Position numbers and translations under genes: made by a program. From contig JBCCPJ010000002.1 of the NCBI GenBank assembly GCA_039024895.1, forward strand, positions 186,001 through 250,000: a DNA stretch of 64,000 nucleotides, written 5' to 3'. Shown here piece by piece: positions 1 to 8,470 of this stretch (positions are counted from its first letter, which is position 1; every line of letters begins with the position of its first letter). This DNA comes from JAJDOD01 sp039024895. GTDB lineage: Bacteria; Pseudomonadota; Alphaproteobacteria; Rhodobacterales; Rhodobacteraceae. The notes below the pieces were generated by a model, which did not search any database, was not told the DNA's origin, and was given only the letters and a program-made list of their open reading frames with translations.

Positions 1-383
1 TCGCGCACGATGGTGTCGAATTGGATCCAATCGCGGACCCCGGCCTTGTTCACGCGGCCTTCGATGTAGTCGAACAAAACGGCACGCGGCGGATAGGAGG
101 CGATGGGCTTTCCGAAATGCTCTTCGAAAGTATAGTCGGCGAATTCCAAGCCTTCTTTCGGCCCGTTCGACCACAGATAGCGATACATGGAGCCGTGGCA
201 GGGATTGCCGTGCTCATCGATGCCCGTCCGCCATGTGTACCGCCAAAGGCCACCCCAATCGGGTTGTTTTTCGTAGCAAACGATCTCGGGGATTGCTTCG
301 CCCTTTTCCTCAGCCGACTTAAATGCTCTCAGTTGGGCGAGCCCGGACGGTCCCGCCCCAACGATACATATGCGTTTTCCCAC
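1..383 (-). CDS. tmm: Trimethylamine monooxygenase, N-terminal part (runs off the left edge)
   Basis: Flavin-containing monooxygenase that, in this family, oxidises trimethylamine to its N-oxide with NADPH and oxygen in the cytoplasm. About 127 residues are visible. A GTG start at 383 gives the FAD-binding glycine motif GAGPSGLAQL near residues 8-17. Downstream come the segments WRTGIDEHGNP, MYRYLWSNGPKEGLEFADY and SYPPRAVLFDYIEGR, which I recognise as typical of bacterial Tmm rather than of generic FMOs. GGGGAG stands about 10 bases before the GTG, and the stop of the amidotransferase gene is only 4 bases upstream, so it is the last visible gene of a four-gene minus-strand operon. Its neighbours in the methylamine pathway support TMA as substrate, but the substrate-site residues lie outside the window. 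Confidence 0.8.
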   Translation of the reverse strand, partial: MGKRICIVGAGPSGLAQLRAFKSAEEKGEAIPEIVCYEKQPDWGGLWRYTWRTGIDEHGNPCHGSMYRYLWSNGPKEGLEFADYTFEEHFGKPIASYPPRAVLFDYIEGRVNKAGVRDWIQFDTIVR

Positions 384-387
384 GTTC

Positions 388-1110
388 CTAACTCCCCTGT
401 CCGGCGGCCAGCGCCATCCAATTATTGTAAAAACTGCGCGCAGTTGCATTGAGCGACGGCATTGCAGCCGCCACCGTCGTGTCGAGATCGGCAACGGCAC
501 CGGGTCCAAGCGCGCGTTCAAGCGCTGCCGCATAGGCTGGTATCTCCGCCCAGTTCGCCACGGTGTCCGGCTCAATCTCTAGATGAAACTGTGCAGTAAC
601 CGCGTGATGGCCGAGCCGCATCGCTTGGATGGCGCAAACTGGCGAGGACGCCACCGATACGGCCCCTGTCGGCAGGGACTTCACCTCAGCCCCATGCCAT
701 TGCAACGTCTCAACCTCGGTCGGAAGACCCGCAAAAACCGCCAGCGGCACTTCATCGACCGTCACCGGCATCATGCCAATTTCCGGCGTACCGGGCCCCA
801 CCTCCGCGCCGAGGGCCGATGCGAGCAATTGATGCCCGAGACATAACCCGAGATACGGCATGTTCTGCCCACTCACGGCATCGCGGATGAAGGCCTTTTC
901 AGCCGCCAGCCACGGGTGCGCATCCTCTTCCCAGACGTCCATCGGTCCGCCCATCACCCAAAGCGCATCAAAGCCGCTCATATCGGCGGGCAATGGCTCC
1001 CCTAACTGCAACTGGACGGCTTCGTAACTATGCCCGTCTTCAGCAAGAAAGCTGCGGAATATGCCCGGGTGCTCTACCGTTTCATGTTGCAGAACAAGGA
1101 TATGCATCAT
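388..1110 (-). CDS. Class I glutamine amidotransferase-like protein (GMP synthase-type domain)
   Basis: A 240-residue stand-alone class I amidotransferase or gamma-glutamyl hydrolase domain. The nucleophile elbow GLCLGHQ places the catalytic cysteine at residue 90. The His/Glu pair is in AQFHLEIEP (His176, Glu178), where most relatives have HPE. The oxyanion region MGGPMDVW lies at 53-60. No synthetase domain follows, so it must act on free glutamine, on a gamma-glutamyl amide, or with a partner. Its start overlaps the GMC oxidoreductase stop by 4 bases and tmm follows 4 bases after its own stop, so all are probably translated from one message. Since GS-like ligases that make gamma-glutamyl amides lie close by, a PuuD-like hydrolase role is possible, but this is inference; the sequence resembles GMP-synthase-like amidotransferases more than PuuD. 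Confidence 0.8.
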   Translation of the reverse strand: MMHILVLQHETVEHPGIFRSFLAEDGHSYEAVQLQLGEPLPADMSGFDALWVMGGPMDVWEEDAHPWLAAEKAFIRDAVSGQNMPYLGLCLGHQLLASALGAEVGPGTPEIGMMPVTVDEVPLAVFAGLPTEVETLQWHGAEVKSLPTGAVSVASSPVCAIQAMRLGHHAVTAQFHLEIEPDTVANWAEIPAYAAALERALGPGAVADLDTTVAAAMPSLNATARSFYNNWMALAAGQGS

Positions 1111-2687
1111 GCCTCCAGCGCCGCCATGATCAAATCCGCGCCCTTGGTGCCGATCATGATCGATGTTGCATTGGTGTTGCCGCTGACCAGTTGCGGCATG
1201 ACCGACGCGTCCGCCACGTAGAGGTTATCGACACCGCGCACCGCCATGGTCGCACTGTCGACGGGGCTGGTCGCATCGCTTCCCATGCGGACCGTCCCGA
1301 CCGGATGGTAAATTGATTCCGCCGTGTTGCGGATATAGGCATCAAGCTCGTCGTCACTCTGTACATCCGCGCCCGGCAACATCTCTGGCTCGGATATGTT
1401 GGCGAGGGCGGGCTGACGGCAGAGTTCCCGCAAAAGCTTCATGCCATCTCGCATCTGGGTGCGGTCCTTTTCTTCCGCCAGGTAATTGGGGTCGATGAGC
1501 GGCGCGTCAGTCGGGTCGGCACTGGCTAACCGGAACGTCCCGCGACTTTCGGGTCGGGTCTGAGTAACATCGATCGCATAGCCATGGCCGCGATCTTCCG
1601 GTGTCGCCCCATCGAAGGCCAAGGCGTTCACGAAATGAAGTTGCGTGTCCGGCGCTGGCGCGCTCTGATCGAGCGTACAAAACGCGCCTGCCTCCAGCCC
1701 CTGCTGCCGACCGGCCCCTTGCCCGGTGAAAAGATACTGCGCGCCGGTCCAGAGATAGTTTGGGAATTTCGCATGGCGCCACATGGAATAAGGTTGGGTC
1801 ATCCGATGTTTGACCTTCACTTCCAGATGATCCTGGAGGTTCTCCCCAATGCCCGGCGCATCGACGACCGTGGTTATGCCTGTTTCGCTCAAATGGTCGG
1901 CGGGCCCGATCCCTGAAAGCATCAAGAGATGCGGCGTCCCGATTGACCCTGCTGCCAAGACGACCGTGCCCGCACTCAGTGTTTCGCCGGCGAGGCGAAT
2001 TCCGGCGACACCCGTTCCGTCCATTTGCAGACCGATGACATGTGCATCGGTTTTCACCGACAGATTTGGACGCGATTGCGCCGGCTTCAGAAAAGCGTCG
2101 GCTGAGGACCAGCGCTTGCCATCATTTATGTTCAACTGAAACGGCCCGAACCCCGCTTGCTCTGCACCGTTGAGGTCGGGGTTGAACGGATAGCCAAGCT
2201 CAACGCCCGCATCGATGAAGGCCTGATAGGCCGGGCTGCCAGACTCCGGATGCGAAACCCTGAGAGGTCCATCGCCCCCGTGATACGGGCCCGCGCCATG
2301 GGCGTTGCCTTCGACCTCGCGGAAATAGGGTAATACGTCTTCGTAACCCCATCCATGACAGCCAAGCGCGGCCCAATTGTCAAAGTCCCAGGCGTTGCCC
2401 CGGATATAAACGAGCGCGTTGATCGAAGACGAGCCGCCCAGGGTCTTGCCGCGCGGTGTTGTCAGACGCCGATTGTTCATGTGCCGCTGCGGCGTGGTCC
2501 AGTAATGCCAGTTGAACCGCTTGGACTGGATCGCCTTGGCGACGCCTGCGGGCATGCGGATGAAGATGTGATTGTCGCGCGGTCCCGCCTCGATCAGAAG
2601 GACGCGCCGCGCGGCGTCCCGCGACAGGCGCTCGGCAAGGACACAGCCAGCCGAACCCGCCCCCACAATGATGACATCGGGTTTCAT
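1107..2687 (-). CDS. GMC-family FAD oxidoreductase (choline dehydrogenase-like)
   Basis: A 526-residue flavoprotein of the glucose-methanol-choline family, which oxidises alcohols using FAD. The Rossmann motif GAGSAGC is at residues 8-14. The first GMC signature is around residues 78-100 (PRGKTLGGSSSINALVYIRG). The C-terminal catalytic region has YHPVGTVRMG and SGNTNATSIM, which carry the conserved His and Asn. Length fits BetA and related alcohol dehydrogenases. The start overlaps the hydrolase stop by 4 bases (ATGA), as does its own stop with the amidotransferase start. It may be annotated as choline dehydrogenase by similarity, but there is no betaine aldehyde dehydrogenase or choline transporter here, so the substrate is better left open: an amino-alcohol or hydroxylated amine fits the context. 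Confidence 0.88.
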   Translation of the reverse strand: MKPDVIIVGAGSAGCVLAERLSRDAARRVLLIEAGPRDNHIFIRMPAGVAKAIQSKRFNWHYWTTPQRHMNNRRLTTPRGKTLGGSSSINALVYIRGNAWDFDNWAALGCHGWGYEDVLPYFREVEGNAHGAGPYHGGDGPLRVSHPESGSPAYQAFIDAGVELGYPFNPDLNGAEQAGFGPFQLNINDGKRWSSADAFLKPAQSRPNLSVKTDAHVIGLQMDGTGVAGIRLAGETLSAGTVVLAAGSIGTPHLLMLSGIGPADHLSETGITTVVDAPGIGENLQDHLEVKVKHRMTQPYSMWRHAKFPNYLWTGAQYLFTGQGAGRQQGLEAGAFCTLDQSAPAPDTQLHFVNALAFDGATPEDRGHGYAIDVTQTRPESRGTFRLASADPTDAPLIDPNYLAEEKDRTQMRDGMKLLRELCRQPALANISEPEMLPGADVQSDDELDAYIRNTAESIYHPVGTVRMGSDATSPVDSATMAVRGVDNLYVADASVMPQLVSGNTNATSIMIGTKGADLIMAALEA

Positions 2688-3691
2688 GCGGCCAAGAGGT
2701 CCTTCAGAGCGGCATCCACGAAAGCAGTGTCTTCCGGCGCTTTCCCTCCCGCTGCGTAATGCGCCCAGATAGACTTGATCTCGCGCACCTCCGCATGGGG
2801 CATGAGCGCCGCCTCGGCTTCGTTATCCGCCGTTGGGAAATACATGTCAGTACTGCCCGGCAAGAGAATGCTCTTAGCCTTGATGGCTTTGTAAGCCGCC
2901 TCGGTATCGCCATCGTAAACCGGATTGTTGCCCAGATCGCAGGCCTGCCATGTGGCAATAAGCGACAACATATCATTGGCGTCCCGGTGGTAGTAAATCT
3001 TGTCCCATTCACCAGCAATGTAATCGGCGACGGTTTCGTACCCCATCTCGGCCCATTTCCGCGCCCGGTACCAATCCTGCGTTAACGCCCAGGAGCACCA
3101 GATTCGCCCCTTGGCCCTCAGGCCCGCCCAGGGCTGTTCATCATAATCGCCGCCGTTCCAGGCCGGGTCATTGATGATACCTTGTTTCACCCCTTCAAGA
3201 AACGCGTAGGTGTGTGGAGCGGTCGTCCCTTGCCCGCACATGCACGACATGGCGGCGACCTGGTCCGGAAACAACGACGCCCATTGGAAAGCTTGTTGGC
3301 CACCCATGGACCAGCCAACGGCCAGCGCGATTTCCTCAATCCCGAAAACCTCACGCAGCATCTTCGCCTGAAGCCGCACGTTGTCGTATTGTGTCACCTT
3401 GGGAAAGCGCGGCCCGTCGAAAGGCGCGGGCGTGTTGGACGGCGACGAAGACAGACCGCTGCCCATCATATTCAGACAGATGATGAAGTACTTCTCCGGG
3501 TCAAGCGCCATCCCCGGCGCAATTAGATAGGTTTGATCGGCATGGGTACCCGCATATCGCGACGGGTAGACGATCACGTTATCCTTGGCTGGCGAGAGCG
3601 CTCCGTGGGTTTTGTAGGCGAGTGTCGCAACCGGCAGAACGCCGCCAGATTGCAACTCAAAGTTCGCGGTGTTGTAGGTCTCGTGGTCCAA
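2684..3691 (-). CDS. Alpha/beta-hydrolase, homoserine acetyltransferase (MetX)-like
   Basis: A soluble alpha/beta-hydrolase of the MetX/homoserine O-acetyltransferase-like group. The nucleophile elbow GWSMGG places Ser128 when counted from the TTG start at 3691, and the core begins NFELQSGGVLPVATLAYKTHG, as MetX-like proteins do. The reading frame stays open to an ATG at 3811, but the extra 40 residues look unlike the family and would leave only 37 bases to the divergent gene. The TTG at 3691 is preceded by GTGGGAAG at about 6 bases and leaves a 157-base promoter region. It heads the tmm operon. Acyl donor and acceptor cannot be read from sequence; many such proteins are plain hydrolases, and the acetyl-homoserine role is not suggested by the neighbours. 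Confidence 0.8.
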   Translation of the reverse strand: MDHETYNTANFELQSGGVLPVATLAYKTHGALSPAKDNVIVYPSRYAGTHADQTYLIAPGMALDPEKYFIICLNMMGSGLSSSPSNTPAPFDGPRFPKVTQYDNVRLQAKMLREVFGIEEIALAVGWSMGGQQAFQWASLFPDQVAAMSCMCGQGTTAPHTYAFLEGVKQGIINDPAWNGGDYDEQPWAGLRAKGRIWCSWALTQDWYRARKWAEMGYETVADYIAGEWDKIYYHRDANDMLSLIATWQACDLGNNPVYDGDTEAAYKAIKAKSILLPGSTDMYFPTADNEAEAALMPHAEVREIKSIWAHYAAGGKAPEDTAFVDAALKDLLAA

Positions 3692-3848
3692 AGAGTCGCT
3701 TCCCACCCAGTGCCCGATCAGGGTTCCATCAAAATCGGAATCTCGCAAGAAAAATTTCACTTGAAAGAAAACTTCCTTCTTACTATGAAACACAGCCGAG
3801 CAGGGTTGCACAAAATGCAGTCATTCGTCAGCATGCAAAGTCGGGACC

Positions 3849-5069
3849 ATGTCAGCTAAAGTCGCCGTCGTCGGTTCTGGTCCTTCCGGGTGCTACCTCG
3901 CCCAGTCATTGCGCAAGCTCTTACCTTCCAGCGAATTGACCCTGATTGATCGTTTGCCCGTTCCCTATGGATTGGTTCGATACGGGGTCGCGCCCGACCA
4001 TCAGGGCACCAAGGCTGTCACGAAGCAATTCGCCCGGCTCTTCGAAAGGGACGATGTCGCCTTCGTGGGCAACACCCATATCGGCACTGACATCACCCTC
4101 ACGGAACTCCAAGAGATGTTCGATATCGTTGTGCTCGCAACCGGGTTACCGGCGGATCGCAGCCTCGGGAACGCCTTCGAAGAGGTGGAAACGGTCTATG
4201 GCGCGGGGCGCATCACGCGACTTTGGAACGGGCACCCTGACGAGGCCGCATTCGCGCCCGCAATTGGGCAAACGGTCGCGGTGATTGGTGCGGGCAACGT
4301 CGCCATGGATATTGTTCGCTTGCTGGCCAAGGGTGAGGAGGACCTCGTCGGTTCTGATGCAGGTACGGGGAGCGATGTGCACCACATTCACCTGATCGCG
4401 CGCTCTCCAGCAAATCAGGCGAAGTTCGATGCCGCCATGGTGCGGGAACTCGGCAAGATCGCCGGATTGACGGTTGATGTGCCGGACCTTCCGGAAGCCG
4501 CGGACAATAAGACACTGATTGAGCTTGCTGCACTCAGCGGCAAATCGGGCGATGGTCGGAAAGCGCTCTCGTTTCATTTCGCAACCCGTCCCCTCCAACC
4601 AGTTCTCCGTGGTGGCAAGTTAAGCGCCGTCGCCTGTGCTTCGGCGGGAAGCGAACACGAAATCCCCTGCGACAGTATTATTACCGCCATCGGCTTTGAC
4701 GCGTCCAAACCGGCTTGGCGCGACGATATCCTGTCCTCGGCCCTGTCTGCGACGAATGGCCACTTGTCCGACGGGCTCTTTGCCACCGGCTGGTTCAGAC
4801 GCGGACCGACCGGCACAATTGCCGAGAACCGGGCCGATGCCAAAACCGTGGCGGGCACAATCGCCAGCACGCTCGAGGGTAAAAACGCAACGTCGCGTCC
4901 CGGCAGAGTGGCCTTGCTTGAAAAAGTCGGTCATGTGGCAACGGACTACGCAGATTGGCAGCAAATTGACGAGGCGGAACGCCGCGCCGCGCCACCCAAC
5001 CGCGTTAGGGCAAAAGCAACTACAACAGAACAAATGCTGTCATTATGTTCTAAAGGGGAACAGCACTGA
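3849..5069 (+). CDS. FAD-dependent ferredoxin/flavodoxin-NADP reductase (adrenodoxin reductase family)
   Basis: A 406-residue pyridine-nucleotide reductase. The FAD motif GSGPSGCYLAQSL sits at residues 9-21, followed by the family block PVPYGLVRYGVAPDH at about 37-51, which is characteristic of adrenodoxin reductase and FprA-type enzymes. The NADP-binding motif GAGNVAMDIVRLL is near 150-162, and a C-terminal GWFRRGPTGTIAENRADA block closes the FAD site. It moves electrons from NADPH to a small carrier. The next gene, a flavodoxin, overlaps its stop by one base (TGATG), and a P450 lies two genes further on. The likely route is NADPH to reductase to flavodoxin to P450, as in the cineole P450 system with cindoxin. 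First gene of the plus-strand operon. Confidence 0.88.
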   Translation: MSAKVAVVGSGPSGCYLAQSLRKLLPSSELTLIDRLPVPYGLVRYGVAPDHQGTKAVTKQFARLFERDDVAFVGNTHIGTDITLTELQEMFDIVVLATGLPADRSLGNAFEEVETVYGAGRITRLWNGHPDEAAFAPAIGQTVAVIGAGNVAMDIVRLLAKGEEDLVGSDAGTGSDVHHIHLIARSPANQAKFDAAMVRELGKIAGLTVDVPDLPEAADNKTLIELAALSGKSGDGRKALSFHFATRPLQPVLRGGKLSAVACASAGSEHEIPCDSIITAIGFDASKPAWRDDILSSALSATNGHLSDGLFATGWFRRGPTGTIAENRADAKTVAGTIASTLEGKNATSRPGRVALLEKVGHVATDYADWQQIDEAERRAAPPNRVRAKATTTEQMLSLCSKGEQH

Positions 5070-5530
5070 TGAAAGTTTCACTTCTCTACGGCACCGAAAC
5101 CGGAAATGCCGAAATGCTGTGTGAAGATATTGAAGAGAACCTCGACGGGATCGACGATGTCGAAACGGCAAACCTCGAAGATACCGCGCCGGGCGATCTG
5201 CAAGCCGACCGGTTTTACCTAATGGTCTGTTCGACCTATGGCGAAGGCGAGCTTCCACAATCCGCCATCCCTTTCGTCGATGCGCTCAAAGAAGAGGCAA
5301 CCGATCTGTCGGGCATTCGCTTTGCCGTCTTTGGGCTGGGCGATACGAACTACGACCAAACCTACAACAATGGCAGCGTAGTTTTGACCCAAGCGCTGAC
5401 GGCGGCGGGTGCAAAAGCCATTGGGGAACGAGGTTTGCACGATGCCTCCGGCCTCGACGACGCGATCGACATCGCGCTGCCCTGGGCGGTCGCACAAATC
5501 GCAGAGGCGAAAAAACACTACGAGGAGTAG
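5069..5530 (+). CDS. Flavodoxin (likely P450 redox partner)
   Basis: A 153-residue FMN electron carrier. The phosphate-binding loop YGTETGN occupies residues 7-13. The second loop STYGEGELPQSA is near 52-63, and the third FGLGDTNYDQTYN near 88-100. The GEGELP and GDTNY wording is closer to CPR-type FMN domains and MioC than to nitrogenase flavodoxins. The start overlaps the reductase stop, with AAAGGGG as ribosome binding site. A flavodoxin in place of a ferredoxin beside a P450 is uncommon; cindoxin is the known example. The next gene begins about 100 bases on, so expression may be partly independent. Confidence 0.88.
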   Translation: MKVSLLYGTETGNAEMLCEDIEENLDGIDDVETANLEDTAPGDLQADRFYLMVCSTYGEGELPQSAIPFVDALKEEATDLSGIRFAVFGLGDTNYDQTYNNGSVVLTQALTAAGAKAIGERGLHDASGLDDAIDIALPWAVAQIAEAKKHYEE

Positions 5531-5629
5531 AAGCGTAGCATCTGTTTTTCATCTCAGTAACATTTTTTTCTGGACAGTAGTAGTCAGGCTGCGACTATTG
5601 TGCGGGAACAAAGGCGAGGGAATCCCGAG

Positions 5630-7099
5630 ATGGACATCGAAAGTTTCGTAGACGCGCCAGGGCGCGACGAGAAAGTCAAAGAAGTGCGGGAGATGATCGA
5701 CCGCCTCGGGATTGAGTACCTCTATCTTCAATTCGTGTCCGTCACTGGCAAGGTTATGGGAAAGGGTATTCCCGCAGACCATTGGGAAAGCGTCGCAAAA
5801 AAGGGCTTTCAATTGGTCTACGGCGCCACCATGAACCTCTTCACAGACCGTGCCGGAAACTACATGGGTTACGGGCCGGAAGCGGCGGAACTCGTTGGCA
5901 TTCCCGAACCCGAGACCTTCATGCAATTGCCCTGGGCGCCCACCATTGGGCGTTTCTACTGCACGCTTTTCCGAAATCGGGAAGAAAAAGAAGACCCCGG
6001 CGCGTTCCTGACATCCGATTGCCGCGGCAACCTTCGCCGCCTGCACGAAGCGTTCAAGAAAAAGCACGGGCTGCAACTCCGGATGGGCACGGAGCCCGAA
6101 ATGATGTGGCTGAAGTTCGATGAGAACGGCAAGCCCAAGGATGGCTTCTCAAAACCCTATTGCTATCACATCGACCAGTTTGAAAGCCTGCGCCCCGTAT
6201 CGATGCAGGTAATCCGCTATGCGCGGAAGATGGGTCTCGACATGATCCAGGGTGACCACGAAGACGCGCCGGGCCAGTTGGAATTGAACTGGACCTTCGA
6301 TGATGTCCTTCGCAACGCTGACCGTTTGACAACATATCGCCAGCTCTGTGCCCAGGTGGCGCGCGAGCATGGGATATTCGCCTGTTTCATGACCAAGCCG
6401 TTTATGGGCGTCTCCGCTTCCGGTTGTCACCACAACATGTCCCTCTGGACGGAGGGTGAGGACGTCTTCAAGAAGGTTGGCAATGACCCGGAAGATTTGC
6501 CGGGGATGAAAGAAAACTACATGTATGTGGCGGGGGGCGATAACACGTTCATGCCCGACACCGATGACCCGCAAATGCCGGGCAAGCTCGGTCTGAAGGC
6601 TATCGGCGGTGTTGTGACCCACCTTCAGGCCCTGACCGCCATCGGCTGTTCCACGGTGAATTCCTACCGACGTCTTTGGGATACCGGGTTCTGGGCGCCG
6701 GTCTTCAGCGACTGGGGCTTTCAGAACCGTACGACCGGTCTGCGCGTCTCCGCACCGGGCCGGTTCGAATACCGCTCGGTCGATTCGATGGTGAACCCCT
6801 ATCTCATGGGTGCCACCCTTCTGGCCGCCATGGATGACGGTATCGACAACAACCTTGACCCCGGCGCCCCGGAAGAGCGCAACATCTATGAAGCGATGGC
6901 GGAAGGCAAAAAGGTCAAGAAACTGCCGATGTCGCTTGGGGAGGCGCTGGCCCATCTTGAACATGACGAGGTGGTGAAGCGGGGCTTGCCCGGGGAAATG
7001 TATCGCCTCTACCACGAGTACAAAAGCGATGAGTACGCGCGTTTCATGTCCACTGTGACCGATTGGGACAATGAAATGTACATGGAGTGCCTGCCATAA
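5630..7099 (+). CDS. Glutamine synthetase-like amine ligase, paralogue 1
   Basis: A 489-residue GS-fold protein, expected to activate glutamate with ATP and join it to ammonia or an amine. GS metal and substrate motifs are present: GTEPEMMW (Glu155, Glu157), GDHEDAPGQLELN (around 208-220), SGCHHNMSLW (His267/268), NSYRRL, and RFEYRSVDSMVNPYL. ATG 5630 is chosen over an upstream GTG at 5600 because GCGAGGG lies 9 bases before it. It is longer than GmaS and poorly similar to it outside the motifs, with an extra acidic stretch at about 300-320 (DNTFMPDTDDPQMPG). It sits between flavodoxin and P450, so its substrate is probably linked to the P450 reaction. It is unlikely to be the housekeeping GlnA. 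The amine is unknown. Confidence 0.85.
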   Translation: MDIESFVDAPGRDEKVKEVREMIDRLGIEYLYLQFVSVTGKVMGKGIPADHWESVAKKGFQLVYGATMNLFTDRAGNYMGYGPEAAELVGIPEPETFMQLPWAPTIGRFYCTLFRNREEKEDPGAFLTSDCRGNLRRLHEAFKKKHGLQLRMGTEPEMMWLKFDENGKPKDGFSKPYCYHIDQFESLRPVSMQVIRYARKMGLDMIQGDHEDAPGQLELNWTFDDVLRNADRLTTYRQLCAQVAREHGIFACFMTKPFMGVSASGCHHNMSLWTEGEDVFKKVGNDPEDLPGMKENYMYVAGGDNTFMPDTDDPQMPGKLGLKAIGGVVTHLQALTAIGCSTVNSYRRLWDTGFWAPVFSDWGFQNRTTGLRVSAPGRFEYRSVDSMVNPYLMGATLLAAMDDGIDNNLDPGAPEERNIYEAMAEGKKVKKLPMSLGEALAHLEHDEVVKRGLPGEMYRLYHEYKSDEYARFMSTVTDWDNEMYMECLP

Positions 7100-7135
7100 G
7101 TTGCGGCTTCTCGTTTGCTGAAAGGCGATTGCGCA

Positions 7136-8347
7136 ATGAGCCTGGACGATACCCTGCCCTTTGAAGACGCGCCATTTCTGGATTTGGCCGATCCCACTTA
7201 TTCGGTGCGCTCAAAGCCTGTCCGGGAGGCGCGGGCGGCATCGTGGTATGCGCGGACGCCTTATGGGCTGGCGGTCCTGCGTTATGAAGAGATGGGTAAA
7301 CTTCTCATTCACAAGAGCTTGCGCCAGGGCAGCCATGCCTGGCCTGACCACAACGGCGTGGGGTCGGGGCATTTTGCGGATTGGTGGCGCAGCACCATCC
7401 TAGTTACCGAGGGCGTCGATCATCGGCGGCTGCGAAAATTCGTCAACCCGGCCTTCTCACCCAAAACCGTGAAGCGCTTAATGCCGGAGTTTGAGGCGCT
7501 GAGCCATGAATTGATCGATGGGTTTATCGAGAACGGCGCCTGCGACTTCATGCGAGAGTTTGCCGACCCATACGCGGGCCGGGTGCTCACCATGTTGCTT
7601 GGCATGGAGCCTGGGGCGGCGGACACGATCCTGCGACTTGCCGCCGATATGGGACTGGCCCTGGGCGTCACCTACAAGGAAAGCCTCGACACGATCGAGG
7701 CCGCCACGGAAGAAATGTATGCCCTGGTCGCCGAACTTGTCGATGAACGGCAAAAAGCGCCGAAGGATGATGTGCTATCCGTGCTGGTCAATGCAGCCGA
7801 TGGCGAAGATCGGCTAACCCATGAAGAACTGATGAATATGGGGGTGATGCTGGTTTTTGCAGGGGTTGATACAACGCGGAACCAGCTTGGCCTCGGCCTG
7901 TCCATGTTCCTCAACCACCCGTCGCAATGGGAAACCTTGGCCGAAAACCCTGACCTCGGGATGGCCGCGTCCAACGAGTGCATGCGTCTGCGCCCGACGA
8001 TCACCTGGGTCACGCGCGAAGCGGTCGAGGATTTCGAGTTCCAGGGGCTGGAGATCAAAACCGGCACCACGCTTCATCTTCTCTCGGAAAGCGCCGGCAG
8101 CGACCCGGCGACGTTCGAGGACGCGCCGTTTGACATTACCGAACGCCGCACGAAAAACTATGGCTTTGGCGGCGGCATGCACGTCTGCCTTGGACAGATC
8201 GTTGCTAAAAACGATATGGCGGTTGCGTACCGAATTCTCTCGAGCCGCCTTAAAGACATCCGCGCTGGTGCGGGCGCGGACTGGCTTCCCGACAGCGGAA
8301 ACACCGGCCCAATATCCCTGCCAATCACCTTTTCCAAACGGGATTGA
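7136..8347 (+). CDS. Cytochrome P450
   Basis: A 403-residue soluble bacterial P450. The oxygen-activating I-helix motif AGVDTT is at 242-247, the K-helix ExxR is Glu281 to Arg284 (ECMR), and the haem loop FGGGMHVCLG puts the thiolate ligand at Cys351. The His in GGMHVC is the propionate-binding residue typical of bacterial P450s. ATG 7136 is preferred to 7115, as AAAGGCG lies 8 bases upstream. It follows the GS-like gene by 36 bases and should receive electrons from the reductase and flavodoxin two and three genes upstream. Together these suggest hydroxylation or N/O-dealkylation of a glutamylated amine or of its product, which is inference. Confidence 0.92.
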   Translation: MSLDDTLPFEDAPFLDLADPTYSVRSKPVREARAASWYARTPYGLAVLRYEEMGKLLIHKSLRQGSHAWPDHNGVGSGHFADWWRSTILVTEGVDHRRLRKFVNPAFSPKTVKRLMPEFEALSHELIDGFIENGACDFMREFADPYAGRVLTMLLGMEPGAADTILRLAADMGLALGVTYKESLDTIEAATEEMYALVAELVDERQKAPKDDVLSVLVNAADGEDRLTHEELMNMGVMLVFAGVDTTRNQLGLGLSMFLNHPSQWETLAENPDLGMAASNECMRLRPTITWVTREAVEDFEFQGLEIKTGTTLHLLSESAGSDPATFEDAPFDITERRTKNYGFGGGMHVCLGQIVAKNDMAVAYRILSSRLKDIRAGAGADWLPDSGNTGPISLPITFSKRD

Positions 8348-8470
8348 TCTGCACAAATTTTCAGCACCTTAACAGAGGATAAAATTTTTTTCCTCTGAGG
8401 GCGCGTTTTCGTGTGGGGTCTTGGGCGTTGGCGGCTACGCTTCCGTCGATTCTAACGAACGAGGGGCATC

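Noticed and set aside
21..452. Plus-strand 143-codon frame at the left edge
   Set aside because: It is the complement of the tmm start and the end of the amidotransferase gene, which have clear family motifs on the minus strand.
8374..8398. CAGAGGA / TCCTCTG hairpin after the P450 gene as a terminator
   Set aside because: The T-run lies inside the loop, not after the stem, and the arms are only 7 bases; not convincing as a terminator.
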